Shown: positions 17,566 through 29,457, numbered from the stretch's first letter. The stretch: DNA of 64,000 bases from Parasphingorhabdus cellanae (GCF_017498565.1 NZ_CP071794.1:620001-684000); one strand, 5' to 3'. The notes: generated from the sequence alone by a model not told the origin. A program made the numbers and translations.

Positions 17566-17790
17566 ATGTGGCGTTTTATTGGCTTTCTAATATCGTTAAT
17601 GATTGTTTCTTCAATAGAACTGTTCGCTTTCGGGTTTGTAGGCCTTTTGGCTTGTTGGGACGATTCCAAATGCTGGGAGCCAATCGAATATGGATTTGGC
17701 GGTTTCTGGACTATAACGATGTTCGTTTTGACATTTGTTTTCATAAGGCAAATGAAAGACAGCGAATCCCAGAATGATGCCGATGCTTAA
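17566..17790 (+). CDS. Possible small membrane protein (hypothetical)
   Basis: This 74-residue open frame starts with ATG and encodes two hydrophobic helices (about 3-29 and 46-62) separated by a Cys-containing loop (LLACWDDSKCWEP), with a charged tail ending SESQNDADA. Its base composition is more AT-rich than its neighbours. No homologue is recognised. Overlapping frames in the same stretch (17550-17777) look less protein-like. The rest of 17485-17919, between ilvA and the convergent S9 peptidase, shows no terminator or other element I can name. The gene is plausible but unproven. Confidence 0.4.
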   Translation: MWRFIGFLISLMIVSSIELFAFGFVGLLACWDDSKCWEPIEYGFGGFWTITMFVLTFVFIRQMKDSESQNDADA

Positions 17791-17919
17791 AACGATCCCA
17801 ATCTAGTTTTAAACCAATAGATAAACGCTAAACACCAAGCATCGCAAATCCCGCGCCACACCTGCGTGATCCGTGGAACTGGTAGACTAGCCCTGCTTCG
17901 CTGCTAGTAGGAAAAAACC

Positions 17920-19983
17920 CTACTTCTCTGCCTTTACAGGATCATATTTGGCAAACCAGCCCATGATATTATCCACCTTGGCAATCAGGTTGCTAGGCCT
18001 GCCAGCGATTAAATGCGGCGCATCCGGAATTTTAACCAATACGGTATCGACATTCTGGACTTTCAAAGCCGTATAAAACTGCTCTGCTTCCCAAGCGGGG
18101 GTGCGCCAATCGGCCTCTCCCACCATCAGCATTGTTGGCGTCTTCGCGTTGCTCACGATCGATAAAGGAGATCGCCGCCAATATTCCTCAGGTTGTTCCC
18201 AAGGTTGCGCACGAAACCAGTGCCGGCTGACAAATCGCGAAATATCCGCTGCTAACGCCATGGTGGTCCAGTTAATCACGGGTTTGATGGATGCAGCGGC
18301 GGCAAAGCGGTCGGTCTTCCCAACCGCCCATGCTGTCAATATACCGCCTCCCGAACCACCCGTTACGAATAAACGATCTTTGCTAACATAGTTTTTCGCA
18401 ACCAGGGCATCAACAACGGACATCAGGTCGTCATGATCTTTCCCCGGATAGTCGAGATCAATAAGCTGCGCAAACGCTTCGCCATAGCCGGTTGAGCCGC
18501 GCGGATTGACATAAACCGTCACATATCCTTCCGCGGCAAAGCGCTGAATTTCAGCGGCAAAAAACGGACCGTACATTGCGTAAGGCCCGCCATGGATTTC
18601 GAGGATCATGGGATAGGACCCGTCCGCCTTGAACCCGGGCGGAAGCGCCACCCATGCCTGAATATCCCTGCCATCATGCGTGGATTTAGTCGTGATTTCT
18701 TCCACTGTGGCCAGTTGAAGATGACCGAGCGCATCGTCGTTGAGATTGGTCAGAACTCGGCCGCTTCTCCCGCCGCGGGAGAACGCCACTTCCGCCGGAC
18801 GATTGGTACTGGCTTTGGTGTAAGCAATGACAGGCGAACTTCCACCAGCCTTTTGGGCCACGGAAAAGCTACCCGATGCATAAGGACGCCCGATGGCCGT
18901 TCCGCCGACATCCCGCACAAGGGTTTTGACATTTCCCGACAGGTCGATCGACAATAGGGTCAGCAGACCGTCGACCTCCGCTTGCGCAATCAGTGCCTTA
19001 CCATCGGCGCGCCAGTGCACGGCATCTATGGACCGATCAAAATTCGCCGTCAGACTGCGAATATTGGCACCATCGGTGTTCATCACATAGAGCTCGGTAT
19101 GCTGATAGGATTTCAGTTTATCATCATAGCCGAGATAAGCGATTTGCGACCCTTTGGGCGAGACTTTGGGAGCAAAATCAGGACCGTCGCGCTCTGTCAG
19201 AGCTGTCATGGAGAGGTCCGACAAGTTCACCCGATAGATTTCGCTTTCAATCGGATCGAGATAGGCGTCTTCCACATCATTGCCTGTGACAAGAAGCGCG
19301 CCATTGCCGAGCCATTCGGGGGAACTGAAATCATTTTCACCCTTGGTCACCTGACGCGGCGTTCCGCCTTCTGCGCTCAGTATAAACACATGGCTTTTTC
19401 CCTTGGGCAGATAGCCGGCCCCGTCAAACCGAAAGACCAGATCATCGAATACCCGCACTGACTTCGCCCATTCGGAGTCTTCCGGGCCTTTCGGCGGCTT
19501 GGTAAAGGATGCCGGCTCATCAGGTACGAACATCGAAAAGGCGATTGTTTTGCCATCCGGTGACCATGTTGGCGCGCTGGGATTAACGCCTAATTGCGCG
19601 AGTGAAAAGCTCTCACCGCTGTCCATATAGCGCACGCGCAGGTCAGGCTTGCCGCCCGTTGTGGTGAGATATACTAGCCGATCTCCGTCGGGTGACCAGC
19701 GCACGGAAGAGCTCGATCCCTTGCCCGACACCAAAGGTCTGTGTTCCCCATTTTGCGTGGTGATGGCCCACAGATCTCCAATCACGCGGTCGCTGCGTTT
19801 ATCCATCGATTTGCGGGCATAGACGATAGTTTTTCCGTCCGGAGATATCTGCGGATCATCAGCATATTCCAAGTCAAAAACACGCTCGGAAGTGAATTTG
19901 CTCGCGTCATCGGTGGTTTCGGCCAGCCCTGCGCTGGTAATGGAAAGAAGCGAGCAGGCGGCGAGCAAATAGCGTGTTTTCAT
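17920..19983 (-). CDS. S9-family peptidase (prolyl oligopeptidase/acylaminoacyl-peptidase type)
   Basis: This 687-residue exported serine peptidase has a signal peptide (MKTRYLLAACSLLSITSAGLAE). A seven-bladed-propeller-like region with TolB/WD-like repeats follows (ISPDGKTIVYARKS, WSPDGDRLVYLTTT, WSPDGKTIAFSM), then the alpha/beta hydrolase catalytic domain. The nucleophile Ser is in TGGSGGG (about residue 540), the Asp in GEADWRTP and the His in PDAPHLIAG. Such enzymes cut short peptides after proline or remove acylated residues. The start is set by the AAGGGA Shine-Dalgarno before the ATG at 19983; a GTG further upstream at 20022 would put the signal peptide out of place. Confidence 0.93.
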   Translation of the reverse strand: MKTRYLLAACSLLSITSAGLAETTDDASKFTSERVFDLEYADDPQISPDGKTIVYARKSMDKRSDRVIGDLWAITTQNGEHRPLVSGKGSSSSVRWSPDGDRLVYLTTTGGKPDLRVRYMDSGESFSLAQLGVNPSAPTWSPDGKTIAFSMFVPDEPASFTKPPKGPEDSEWAKSVRVFDDLVFRFDGAGYLPKGKSHVFILSAEGGTPRQVTKGENDFSSPEWLGNGALLVTGNDVEDAYLDPIESEIYRVNLSDLSMTALTERDGPDFAPKVSPKGSQIAYLGYDDKLKSYQHTELYVMNTDGANIRSLTANFDRSIDAVHWRADGKALIAQAEVDGLLTLLSIDLSGNVKTLVRDVGGTAIGRPYASGSFSVAQKAGGSSPVIAYTKASTNRPAEVAFSRGGRSGRVLTNLNDDALGHLQLATVEEITTKSTHDGRDIQAWVALPPGFKADGSYPMILEIHGGPYAMYGPFFAAEIQRFAAEGYVTVYVNPRGSTGYGEAFAQLIDLDYPGKDHDDLMSVVDALVAKNYVSKDRLFVTGGSGGGILTAWAVGKTDRFAAAASIKPVINWTTMALAADISRFVSRHWFRAQPWEQPEEYWRRSPLSIVSNAKTPTMLMVGEADWRTPAWEAEQFYTALKVQNVDTVLVKIPDAPHLIAGRPSNLIAKVDNIMGWFAKYDPVKAEK

Positions 19984-20077
19984 TACAATTCCCTTCGTTT
20001 CGTCCGATCCTATGGCCGTCACGTGCGCTTTGCCAGCGGGAATTTACATTATTTGAAATTGAAGAGTGATGACGCTG

Positions 20078-21193
20078 TTAAACCTGCGCGGTCACCCCTG
20101 CATCGCGCATTCCGCGCCAGACTTGCGCGGCTTGTACTGTTTCCGGCACGTCATGGACACGCACGACCTGCGCGCCTTGCTGGATTGCGTGATGGGCGAA
20201 GGCAATGGAACCGCCTAGCCTTTGATCAACAGGCGCTTCCTTGGACAGCGCGCCGATCATGCGTTTGCGGCTCGCACCGATAAGCAACGGCTGACCAAGC
20301 GCATGAAATAGCGCGATATTGTTCATCAGCGCCAGATTGTCGGAAAGGGATTTGCCGAAGCCAAGGCCCGGATCGATGATAATCTTTTCTCGTTCAAAAC
20401 CAGCTGCGACGACATCTGCGACACGCTGTTCCAGCCAGTCAAACGTATCGGTCACGACATTGCCATAACCGTCGCTCTTATGCGGGTCTTTCCCACTAGA
20501 CGGCGCGTGCATCAGCACCACGGGCCTGCCGGACACGCCAGCGACTTCCAGCGAACGTTTATCGTGCAGCAAAGCGGATACATCATTGATAATATGCGCG
20601 CCCGCTGCAATGGCCGCTTCCATGACTGCGGCCTTACGCGTGTCAATGGACAGAGCCGCACCGCATTGGGTGAGTTTTTCGATTACCGGAATAACGCGTT
20701 TGATTTCGTCGCCTTCCCATACGGTATCTGCGCCGGGCCGCGTTGACTCGCCGCCAATATCGAGGATCGAAGCCCCTGCTGTCGCCATATCAAAACCGGC
20801 ATCCGCTGCGATTTGCGGATCACCGTCATGTTTCCCGCCATCGGAAAAGCTATCTGGCGTCATGTTGAGAATGCCCATGACATGCGGCTGATCAAAGCGC
20901 AGCACCCGCTCTCCGCATTGCAGCGAACTATGGGATTTGGTCAGATTAGCAAACTGTGTCGCTGCGCGCTCTTGCACGGGCTCTGGTAAACGCGATGCGA
21001 TTTTATCCCATAATTCCACAGGAACCAGGTTTCGAAACGGCGCTTTATTCTCTTCGAATATCGAATATTCTACATGAGAAAACCATAATAAACTATTGTT
21101 TAAACGCTTATTTTGTTCATCAAAATATTGCGGACTGTCAAGAAACCCACCGGGTTTCAGGTAGATTTTTGCATCAGAACCAATATCCGCCAT
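20078..21193 (-). CDS. folP: Dihydropteroate synthase with N-terminal extension
   Basis: DHPS joins p-aminobenzoate to the pterin pyrophosphate in folate synthesis. The core (about residues 95-371) has the two signatures MGILNMTPDSFSDGG and ILDIGGESTRPGAD, SIDTRKAAVMEAA, INDVSAL, IDPGLGFGKS and LIGASRKRMIG. About 95 residues precede it (MADIGSDAKIYLKPGGFLDS...), which I recall as usual for sphingomonad FolP but absent from E. coli FolP; its role is unknown. Sulfonamide-site residues cannot be judged here. It lies nine bases downstream of ccrM on the same strand, so the two are probably co-transcribed. Confidence 0.94.
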   Translation of the reverse strand: MADIGSDAKIYLKPGGFLDSPQYFDEQNKRLNNSLLWFSHVEYSIFEENKAPFRNLVPVELWDKIASRLPEPVQERAATQFANLTKSHSSLQCGERVLRFDQPHVMGILNMTPDSFSDGGKHDGDPQIAADAGFDMATAGASILDIGGESTRPGADTVWEGDEIKRVIPVIEKLTQCGAALSIDTRKAAVMEAAIAAGAHIINDVSALLHDKRSLEVAGVSGRPVVLMHAPSSGKDPHKSDGYGNVVTDTFDWLEQRVADVVAAGFEREKIIIDPGLGFGKSLSDNLALMNNIALFHALGQPLLIGASRKRMIGALSKEAPVDQRLGGSIAFAHHAIQQGAQVVRVHDVPETVQAAQVWRGMRDAGVTAQV

Positions 21194-21202
21194 GAAACTA
21201 TC

Positions 21203-22563
<1,361 letters not shown>

Positions 22564-22575
22564 GCCAGCAGCCCC

Positions 22576-22605
22576 AAATACGAAAAAAACAAAATTTTCG
22601 TATTT
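22576..22605. promoter_or_regulatory. Perfect 11-bp inverted repeat upstream of the desaturase gene
   Basis: AAATACGAAAA (22576-22586) is followed after eight A-rich bases by its exact complement TTTTCGTATTT (22595-22605). It has no GC-rich stem, so it looks like an operator for a dimeric regulator rather than a terminator. It lies about 125 bases before the desaturase start codon. Confidence 0.55.
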
Positions 22606-22614
22606 CACAGAGAC

Positions 22615-22676
22615 TAACCGTAAAATTTGGTTACGCAGTGGTTAACTTGTTTGCCGGATTTCGTAAAATATGGTTA
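22615..22676 (+). repeat. Direct repeat CGTAAAATWTGGTTA upstream of the desaturase gene
   Basis: CGTAAAATTTGGTTA (22619-22633) recurs as CGTAAAATATGGTTA (22662-22676), 43 bases further (about four helical turns), with one mismatch in 15. The first copy also forms an inverted pair TAACC-N9-GGTTA (22615-22633). Likely protein-binding sites near the promoter; the binder is unknown. Confidence 0.5.
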
Positions 22677-22729
22677 TATCGACCCAATATTTGAATTGAT
22701 GCTTATATTTGATCATGCGGGGGCGCATA

Positions 22730-23809
22730 ATGACTGTTGATACCAAATCAAAAAACACGGGCGATACTGTAAAATCAGCAACCCAGAATGATCTCTTCAA
22801 AGCGAAAACCAATGACAACGAGCAAGGGCTTTTAAAGGCCGAAAAGGACGCGGTGACCGTGCCTTTTGGCGCAAAATATGGCGGCAAGGCGGCCCGCGCA
22901 AAGCTGCGGGAGCATGCCATTCTCTCCACCACCAAAATCGGTGGTTCTATCGCAGCGGTCTATTGGATGTTTGCTTACGGCTCCGGCTGGGTGGAATGGT
23001 CCGCCTTTCTGGTCGGTTATTTCCTCTCCATGGTTGGTTGTATTGTCGGTTATCACCGCTATTTCTCGCACCGCGCTTTTGAGACATCCAAGCCAATGGG
23101 CATATTCATTGCGATATTGACGCAGTCAGCGGCGCAGGGCTCCGCTCTCCATTGGGCCGCCAATCACCGGCGTCATCACGCGATGACGGATAAAGTCGGA
23201 GACGCCCACAGCCCGCATTTCGATGGCTATGGCAAACCGTTAAAGGGCTTTGCGAAATTTCATCATAGCCATGTCGGCTGGCTGTTTGACCGGACAACCA
23301 CCGATCTCAGCATTTACGGCAAGGGTCTGGTTGATGACGAAATCGTTATGTTCGCCCATCGCACCCGCTGGTTCTGGTATTTTGTCTCCGCGATTATTTT
23401 CCCGACGCTCTGGGCCTTGGCCTTTGCTGGTCCAGAGGCGATTATCGGAACGATCCTGATCGCCGGATTTTTGCGAATTTTTGCCGTACTCACCGTGCTG
23501 CAAAGCGTGAACAGCATTTGCCATCTATTTGGGTCCCAAAGATTCAAAGGCCACGATACGGCCAGGAACAACGTGCTGATCAATATCCTCACCATGGGCG
23601 ACGGCTGGCATAACAACCATCATCAACATCCCCGCTCTGCCACATCCGGCTTGGTATGGTGGGAATTCGATCCCTGTGCCAATATCATTCGCCTGTGGGA
23701 GAAAATGGGGTTGGTTTGGAACGTCAAATGGGCGCCGCGCTATACCAAAGATGAAAGTGGCGAATGGGTTCAGGAAAAACCCAAAGCCCCTGCAAAACAA
23801 GCCGCCTAA
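22730..23809 (+). CDS. Membrane acyl desaturase (stearoyl-CoA delta-9 desaturase type)
   Basis: This 359-residue membrane enzyme introduces a double bond into fatty acyl chains with a di-iron centre. The three histidine boxes are present: HRYFSH (about residue 108), HRRHH (about 145) and HNNHH (about 297). Hydrophobic pairs surround them, e.g. [20 protein letters not shown] and [19 protein letters not shown]. The charged N-terminal region of about 60 residues is Lys-rich, and the tail is KAPAKQAA. The first possible starts are TTG 22709, ATG 22715 and ATG 22730; the last is chosen for its G-rich element upstream. The gene is convergent with rnhB, their ends overlapping by four bases. Upstream repeats suggest dedicated regulation, perhaps by membrane fluidity (inference). 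Confidence 0.92.
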   Translation: MTVDTKSKNTGDTVKSATQNDLFKAKTNDNEQGLLKAEKDAVTVPFGAKYGGKAARAKLREHAILSTTKIGGSIAAVYWMFAYGSGWVEWSAFLVGYFLSMVGCIVGYHRYFSHRAFETSKPMGIFIAILTQSAAQGSALHWAANHRRHHAMTDKVGDAHSPHFDGYGKPLKGFAKFHHSHVGWLFDRTTTDLSIYGKGLVDDEIVMFAHRTRWFWYFVSAIIFPTLWALAFAGPEAIIGTILIAGFLRIFAVLTVLQSVNSICHLFGSQRFKGHDTARNNVLINILTMGDGWHNNHHQHPRSATSGLVWWEFDPCANIIRLWEKMGLVWNVKWAPRYTKDESGEWVQEKPKAPAKQAA

Positions 23810-24375
23810 AGCAAGGAAAATTGCGCGACAGGTGCAAAGCTTTTGCGATGTAGCGGTGTCGGCCCATATTCCCTGAGCGCTGCCAGGTGCTCTGCCGTGC
23901 CATAACCCTTATTCCGTTCCCAACCATATTCGGGATATTGCTCCGCCGCGGCGACCATCATGCGATCGCGATATTCTTTGGCCAGGATCGAAGCCGCGGA
24001 GATACAGGGATGGATGGCGTCACCGCCGATGACAGCTTCGGCATCATGGCCCCATTTCGGCAAGCGATTACCGTCAACCAATATGTGATCTGGCTTCTGT
24101 GATAGGCCATCAGCCGCGCGCGTCATAGCCAGCATCGTCGCCTGCAAGATATTAATAGAATCAATCTCAGACTCTTCGCATAATGCTATGTGATATATTG
24201 TTTTTTCCAAAATTTCAGATTCAAGAGTCGCACGCTTTTTGGCCGTCAGCTTTTTACTATCATCCAGCCCCTTGATGCTATGGCCATCTGGCAAAATCAC
24301 CGCCGCTGCAACCACAGGGCCAGCCAGCGGCCCCCTGCCCGCTTCATCGATTCCGGCAATGATCTGCGACATCAT
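23806..24375 (-). CDS. rnhB: Ribonuclease HII
   Basis: RNase HII cuts RNA in RNA-DNA hybrids and removes single ribonucleotides from DNA. The 189-residue protein begins with the signature [21 protein letters not shown], carrying the first two catalytic acidic residues (Asp and Glu of DEAGRG). It continues with [18 protein letters not shown] and [20 protein letters not shown]. It is the last gene of the glmM operon: its ATG overlaps the thiD stop codon (ATGA). A second ATG directly follows, so the start could be three bases downstream. Confidence 0.95.
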   Translation of the reverse strand: MMSQIIAGIDEAGRGPLAGPVVAAAVILPDGHSIKGLDDSKKLTAKKRATLESEILEKTIYHIALCEESEIDSINILQATMLAMTRAADGLSQKPDHILVDGNRLPKWGHDAEAVIGGDAIHPCISAASILAKEYRDRMMVAAAEQYPEYGWERNKGYGTAEHLAALREYGPTPLHRKSFAPVAQFSLL

Positions 24376-25121
24376 ATCTTCGGTACGCCCATCGGACCAT
24401 GGCCCGCCCCAAAGCCGGGGGCTGCTTTCAAGCTCGCTCGGACATAGTCCCGCGCTTTACCAATTGCGCCGCTTATGCTGTCGCCGCTGGCCAGATAAGT
24501 CGCGATCGCGGCTGACAAGGTGCAACCGGTTCCGTGGCTGTGCCGCGTATCAATGCGACTCCCCTCCCAGCGCTCCTGCTCACCATCCGAACCGATAAGC
24601 CGGTCCACCAACACCGCGTCCTCGCCGTGACCGCCCTTGATTAGAAACGGCACCGGCAAGCCAGCGATCATATTCTCCCCGCCCAAGCGCTCCATTTCGT
24701 CCAGATTGGGGGTCACCAGACTGCTGAGCGGGATGATCTTATGGAACGCCGCAATCGTCCGGTCATCCGCCAATGTCGCGCCGCTGGTTGCCACCATGAC
24801 AGGATCAAAGACCACGGGCTTGTTGCGTAAGGATTTCAGGAAGCCTGCAACCGCGAGAGCAATTTCCGGCGAACCCAGCATTCCGATCTTAATTGCATCG
24901 GCATCAAAATCATCCATCACTGCCCAGATTTGCGCGAGCACCATATCGGGGGACATCAGATCAACAGCGGTCACGCCTGCACTGTTTTGCGCGGTAACGG
25001 CCGTAATGGCGGTCATCGCATGGCCGCCGAGATTGGTAATTGTCCGGATATCCGCCTGTATCCCCGCCCCTCCGCCACTGTCGGAACCGGCGATGGACAG
25101 GATCCGGGGGCAGCTAGCCAT
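24372..25121 (-). CDS. thiD: Hydroxymethylpyrimidine/phosphomethylpyrimidine kinase
   Basis: ThiD phosphorylates HMP and then HMP-P in thiamine synthesis. The 249-residue ribokinase-fold protein shows [18 protein letters not shown] at the N-terminus, [47 protein letters not shown] and the anion-hole motif [14 protein letters not shown] with the catalytic Asp/Cys region. It overlaps the preceding small gene by one base (TAATG) and the following rnhB by four. No thiamine riboswitch is expected inside this operon and none is seen. Confidence 0.95.
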   Translation of the reverse strand: MASCPRILSIAGSDSGGGAGIQADIRTITNLGGHAMTAITAVTAQNSAGVTAVDLMSPDMVLAQIWAVMDDFDADAIKIGMLGSPEIALAVAGFLKSLRNKPVVFDPVMVATSGATLADDRTIAAFHKIIPLSSLVTPNLDEMERLGGENMIAGLPVPFLIKGGHGEDAVLVDRLIGSDGEQERWEGSRIDTRHSHGTGCTLSAAIATYLASGDSISGAIGKARDYVRASLKAAPGFGAGHGPMGVPKI

Positions 25122-25312
25122 TAAGCGACGCCAAAGAACAGCACAACAATCGCTGCAAACATCAAAAAATCAGCAATGCCGACGCCGATAATCACCGCGT
25201 TACGATTGGCACGAAACCAGTCCGGTACAATAATGAACAGCGCCAATCCCACCGCGATCGGGATGAATAGCAACATGACAATGATCGCCAGAAATATCAC
25301 GCCCGTAATCAT
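25121..25312 (-). CDS. Small two-helix membrane protein in the glmM operon
   Basis: This 63-residue protein consists almost entirely of two hydrophobic helices (about 3-28 and 39-61) joined by the short polar loop PDWFRANRNA. No function is known to me. Start and stop are fused with the neighbours: ATGA with the DUF1272 gene upstream and TAATG with thiD downstream. This makes expression very likely despite the small size. It probably sits in the inner membrane. Confidence 0.75.
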   Translation of the reverse strand: MITGVIFLAIIVMLLFIPIAVGLALFIIVPDWFRANRNAVIIGVGIADFLMFAAIVVLFFGVA

Positions 25313-25536
25313 CCTTTATATTTGCGTTCTGTCGAAGCTGGGAATTTCTTTAGCAATTCCGCCGACCGCGTCGGCCTAGGCACCAACTCACCGCCACAAT
25401 TGGGGCAAGTGCCCTGATGCGTCGCGACATTGCAATCATCGCAAAAGGTACATTCGAACGAACAGATATACGCCCCGCTCTGGTCAGCGGGCAAATCTTT
25501 GCCACAACTTTCACAATCGGGCCGCATGCTGAGCAT
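25309..25536 (-). CDS. DUF1272 protein, small zinc-ribbon-like
   Basis: This 75-residue protein has eight cysteines in paired knuckles: MRPDCESCGKDLP, ICSFECTFCDDCN and GTCPNCGGELVPRP. This pattern is the DUF1272 family and should bind two zinc ions. Function unknown. The ATG at 25536 shares a base with the glmM stop codon (TGATG), which fixes the start; a longer frame upstream (to 25566) would run inside glmM. The stop codon overlaps the next start by four bases. Confidence 0.88.
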   Translation of the reverse strand: MLSMRPDCESCGKDLPADQSGAYICSFECTFCDDCNVATHQGTCPNCGGELVPRPTRSAELLKKFPASTERKYKG

Positions 25537-26876
25537 CAGGCCGCTACCTCTGCGACAACATCGCAAATGCGGTCGACCACGGCATGGACCTGATCACTAT
25601 TATCGCCCTCTACCATCACCCGGATCAATGGCTCCGTACCGGACGCACGGATCACGAGCCGCCCTGTCCCGTTTAGCTCCTTCTCCGCCTCGGCAATGAC
25701 CGCCTTGACGCCATTATCATCCAGCGGCGCTCCGCTGGAGTAGCGGACATTTTTGAGCAATTGCGGGACCGGGTCGAACAGATGGAGCAACTCGCTGGCT
25801 GGCTTGCCGCTCTCGACCAGTTCCCGTAAGACCTGCAAAGCCGCGATTGTGCCGTCACCGGTCGTGCCGTGGTCGAGCAGGATCATATGGCCCGATTGCT
25901 CGCCGCCAACGTTGAAACCGCCTTTTTTCATCTCTTCCAGAACATAGCGGTCGCCAACTTTTGACCGGATCAGGGCAAGCTCTTGCGACGCCAGAAAACG
26001 TTCGAGCCCCAGATTGGACATCACCGTCGCCACGATGCCCCCGCCGCGCAGCAGACCATTGCGGCTCCAGCTCGACCCGATCAGAGCCATTAACTGGTCA
26101 CCATCAACAATCTCGCCCTTTTCATCGACGACAATCAGGCGGTCTGCATCACCGTCCAGCGCAATACCGATATGAGCACCACTCGCGACAACGCTTTCCT
26201 GCAAGGCAGCAACGTCGGTGGACCCGCATTTATGATTGATATTCTTGCCATCAGGATCAACACCAATGGTAATCACCTCCGCGCCCAACTCCCAGAAAGC
26301 CGATGGGGCCACCTGATAAGCCGCACCATTGGCGCAATCCACGACCAGTTTAAGGCCATCAAGCCGAATGTGGTCCGGCAGCGACATTTTAATCGCATGA
26401 ATATAGCGACCTTTGGCATCTTCAAACCGCTTCGCCCGGCCAATATCTTCGGCTGGCGCCAGTTTTGCGTCTTCGGACAGATAGGATTCAATTTTCAGCT
26501 CATCTTCATCGGAAAGCTTGAAACCATCCGGACCGAATAGTTTGATGCCATTGTCATAATAGGGATTGTGGCTAGCCGATATCATAACACCCAGATCGGC
26601 CCGCATTGAACGCGCCAACAATGCCACAGCCGGTGTCGGCATTGGCCCGACCTGCACGACATCCATGCCAACGCTGGTAAAACCAGCCACCAAGGCATTT
26701 TCCATCATATAGCCGGATAACCGAGTATCCTTACCGATTACAACCCGATGGCGATGCTTGCCACGCAAAAAATGACGGCCCGCCGCTTGCCCGACTTTCA
26801 TCGCGATTTCGGCGGTCATCGGGCTCTGGTTGGTTAGCCCCCTGATGCCGTCGGTCCCAAAAAATTTTTTTGTCAT
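25536..26876 (-). CDS. glmM: Phosphoglucosamine mutase
   Basis: GlmM converts glucosamine-6-phosphate to glucosamine-1-phosphate for UDP-GlcNAc and thus peptidoglycan and LPS. The 446-residue protein has all four alpha-D-phosphohexomutase motifs: the phosphoserine Ser102 in ISASHNP, the Mg site [12 protein letters not shown], the sugar loop GGEQSGH and the phosphate loop [12 protein letters not shown]. It begins [17 protein letters not shown], as usual. It is the first gene of an overlapping five-gene operon, glmM-DUF1272-small membrane protein-thiD-rnhB. Confidence 0.97.
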   Translation of the reverse strand: MTKKFFGTDGIRGLTNQSPMTAEIAMKVGQAAGRHFLRGKHRHRVVIGKDTRLSGYMMENALVAGFTSVGMDVVQVGPMPTPAVALLARSMRADLGVMISASHNPYYDNGIKLFGPDGFKLSDEDELKIESYLSEDAKLAPAEDIGRAKRFEDAKGRYIHAIKMSLPDHIRLDGLKLVVDCANGAAYQVAPSAFWELGAEVITIGVDPDGKNINHKCGSTDVAALQESVVASGAHIGIALDGDADRLIVVDEKGEIVDGDQLMALIGSSWSRNGLLRGGGIVATVMSNLGLERFLASQELALIRSKVGDRYVLEEMKKGGFNVGGEQSGHMILLDHGTTGDGTIAALQVLRELVESGKPASELLHLFDPVPQLLKNVRYSSGAPLDDNGVKAVIAEAEKELNGTGRLVIRASGTEPLIRVMVEGDNSDQVHAVVDRICDVVAEVAA

Positions 26877-26968
26877 ACTCTACCGATCAATAAACTGGTC
26901 GTGATTTAAATAAAATTTGGCTCGGATCAAACCTTACACTAGGCACAGTGAAGTCCAAGGGGGATTAA

Positions 26969-28402
26969 GTGCACATGATAGATTTTTTAAGCGACATAAT
27001 CGGTAAAGTTGCAACGCTGGTTTTCTCGAAAATACCTTTTTTTGGCGCTGAAATCCCGTGGATCGTCCTCTGGCTGGCTATCCCGATGCTACTTTTTACA
27101 TTGTGGATGGGTTTTTTAAATATCCGCGCATTGCCGCTGTCGATCCGGATCCTTCGCGGTAAATATGATGAACCCGATGCACCGGGGACGATCTCGCAAT
27201 TTTCGGCACTGACCACGGCGCTGTCGGGAACAGTGGGTCTAGGCAATATCGCGGGCGTGGCCATCGCAATCGCCACCGGCGGACCCGGAGCAGCGTTCTG
27301 GATGTTCATCATCGGGTTTTTCGCGATGACACTGAAATGTGTGGAAGTCACTTTGTCCCTGATGTTTCGCGAAGTCGATCCATCCGGCGCCGTGCGAGGC
27401 GGGCCAATGTACAACTTGAAAAACGGCTTCAAGCAAAAGGGTTGGCCGAAGCTGGGCCTTGTTCTTGGCGGCATTTACGCCGTCCTTGTGATGTTCATCG
27501 CCATACCGATGGTGCAAGTGAACCAAAGCCTGGCAACTGTCAGCGAAGTTTCCGGGTTCCGGTCCAATTTCGACAACAACCTGACATTCGGTGTGATCAT
27601 GGCCTTTTTCGTCGGGCTCGTGGTCATTGGCGGCGTCAAATGGTTGGGCCGCGTTACGTCCATAATGGTTCCACTCATGGCGCTCGTCTATTTATCCGGC
27701 GTGTTGACCATAATCGCCTTCAACTTCGCGCAAATCCCCGATGCCATTGCTTTGATCATCCGTGACGCCTTTTCCGGACAGGCCGCTGGTGGAGGTTTAA
27801 TTGGCGCTTTCATTATCGGCATGCAACGCGCTGTCTATTCGTCAGAAGCAGGTGTTGGCTCGGCTGCTATCGCCCACTCCCAAGCGCGAACGAAAGAACC
27901 GGCTTCGGAAGGACTTGTTGCCTTGCTGGAGCCCATGCTGGATACGGTTATCATTTGTTCTCTTGGCGCTATCGCGATTGTCCTGGCGGGCACGTGGCAG
28001 GGTGCCGATCAGGACATACGGATAACAGCCGCCGCTTTTGCCCAAATTTCCGACTGGTTTCCCTGGATGCTGACCATCGCGGTTCTGCTTTTTGCCCATA
28101 GCACGTTGTGCTCCGTCGGCTTTTACGGCCTAAAAGCTTATGAATATCTGTTCGGCGAAGGTCCAATTCGGGCAATGATATACAAAATTGTCTATATCGG
28201 AATATTGCCCGTCGGAGCGTTGCTGGAAATAGCAACCGTCATTGATCTCGTCGATAGCGCCTTCTTCCTTGCCTCCATTCCCAATGTTATCGCTCTTTAT
28301 CTCTTTGCACCTCAGATCAAACGAGAGCTATATGGATATCTGAAGCGCCAAGCGGAAAGCCAAGAGTCGGAGAGTCACAATGAAGTATCGCAAACTCGGT
28401 AA
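26969..28402 (+). CDS. Sodium:alanine symporter family (AGCS) transporter
   Basis: This 477-residue inner-membrane protein has about ten to eleven hydrophobic helices and the AGCS signatures: the [34 protein letters not shown] block near residue 75, [11 protein letters not shown], the [17 protein letters not shown] motif and a late [16 protein letters not shown] segment. These proteins take up alanine or glycine with sodium. The start is either GTG 26969 (AAGGGGG six bases upstream) or ATG 26975. The end overlaps the aldo/keto reductase start by 23 bases, so both are in one transcript. The N-terminal part (about 40 residues) is slightly longer than in short AGCS members. Confidence 0.92.
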   Translation: MHMIDFLSDIIGKVATLVFSKIPFFGAEIPWIVLWLAIPMLLFTLWMGFLNIRALPLSIRILRGKYDEPDAPGTISQFSALTTALSGTVGLGNIAGVAIAIATGGPGAAFWMFIIGFFAMTLKCVEVTLSLMFREVDPSGAVRGGPMYNLKNGFKQKGWPKLGLVLGGIYAVLVMFIAIPMVQVNQSLATVSEVSGFRSNFDNNLTFGVIMAFFVGLVVIGGVKWLGRVTSIMVPLMALVYLSGVLTIIAFNFAQIPDAIALIIRDAFSGQAAGGGLIGAFIIGMQRAVYSSEAGVGSAAIAHSQARTKEPASEGLVALLEPMLDTVIICSLGAIAIVLAGTWQGADQDIRITAAAFAQISDWFPWMLTIAVLLFAHSTLCSVGFYGLKAYEYLFGEGPIRAMIYKIVYIGILPVGALLEIATVIDLVDSAFFLASIPNVIALYLFAPQIKRELYGYLKRQAESQESESHNEVSQTR

Positions 28403-29372
28403 AGAGCTGGAAGTATCTGCCCTGGGTCTCGGCTGTATGCCGATGTTCGGTATCGGCAGCGGCATGTATGGTCAGGCTGACATGACCGAAAGCCTTGCGA
28501 CTCTGGATCGCGCAATCGAGCTCGGCGTGACTTTCTTTGACACCGCCGAGGTTTATGGCCCCTACAAGAATGAAGAATTGCTCGGCCAGGCAATCCGGGG
28601 CCGCCGCGACCGCCTGATCATCGCCACAAAATTTGGTTTTGATCTGACCAATCCGGCGAAGATCGGTACCGATTCATCTCCTGCCAATGTGCACCGTGCC
28701 TGTGACGCTTCACTCCAGCGACTGGGCGTTGATGTAATTGATCTGTTCTATCAGCACCGGGTTGATCCCGATGTGCCCATTGAGGAAACGGTTGGCGCGA
28801 TGGCAGAGCTCGTCCAAGCGGGCAAGGTGCGATATCTCGGCCTGTCCGAAGCGGGCGCCGATACGATAAAGCGCGCCCATACGGTTCACCCGATTGCGGC
28901 GCTGCAATCGGAATATTCGCTCTGGGAACGCAGTATCGAAGAGGAAATCCTACCGCTCTGTCAGGATTTGGGTATTGGTTTTGTTCCTTACAGCCCCTTG
29001 GGTCGCGGTTTCCTGACGGGACAGATTACCAGTCGCGATGATCTCGATGCAGACGATTATCGCCTACGCGACCCGCGCTATTCGGTTGAAAATTTCGGTC
29101 AGAATCTGAAAATGGTCGACGTCGTAAGGCAGGTCGCGGGACGCCATGGTGTCTCGCCGGCCCAGATCGCGTTGGCATGGCTGTTGGCGCAGGGCGATTT
29201 CATTGTCCCGATACCCGGCTCCAAACGACGCGCGACGCTGGAGGACAGCATGGCGGCGGTTGACGTGGTCTTGACGGATAATGATCTGGATGAACTCGAA
29301 AGGGCAGCGCCGGTCGGCGGCACATCTGGTCCCCGCTATGGCGAAGCGATGATGGCGATGGTTCGGCTTTGA
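28380..29372 (+). CDS. Aldo/keto reductase
   Basis: This 330-residue NADPH-dependent oxidoreductase has the AKR catalytic tetrad: Asp and Tyr in [10 protein letters not shown] (about residues 53-60), Lys in ATKFGF (about 84) and His in LFYQHRVDP (about 127). The nucleotide-binding C-terminal part ([17 protein letters not shown]) is intact. It resembles the AKR13/YajO-like group acting on aldehydes; the substrate is unknown. It starts inside the last codons of the AGCS symporter gene, so it is translationally linked to it. A 613-base non-coding repeat region follows. Confidence 0.92.
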   Translation: MKYRKLGKELEVSALGLGCMPMFGIGSGMYGQADMTESLATLDRAIELGVTFFDTAEVYGPYKNEELLGQAIRGRRDRLIIATKFGFDLTNPAKIGTDSSPANVHRACDASLQRLGVDVIDLFYQHRVDPDVPIEETVGAMAELVQAGKVRYLGLSEAGADTIKRAHTVHPIAALQSEYSLWERSIEEEILPLCQDLGIGFVPYSPLGRGFLTGQITSRDDLDADDYRLRDPRYSVENFGQNLKMVDVVRQVAGRHGVSPAQIALAWLLAQGDFIVPIPGSKRRATLEDSMAAVDVVLTDNDLDELERAAPVGGTSGPRYGEAMMAMVRL

Positions 29373-29457
29373 TCACAAGCTAACGCTTTCCTACAGGGCT
29401 GGCGCTATGGTAGGTGTGACGGGACTTTTCGGCAATTTCGCATAATCGCTGTGCTGT

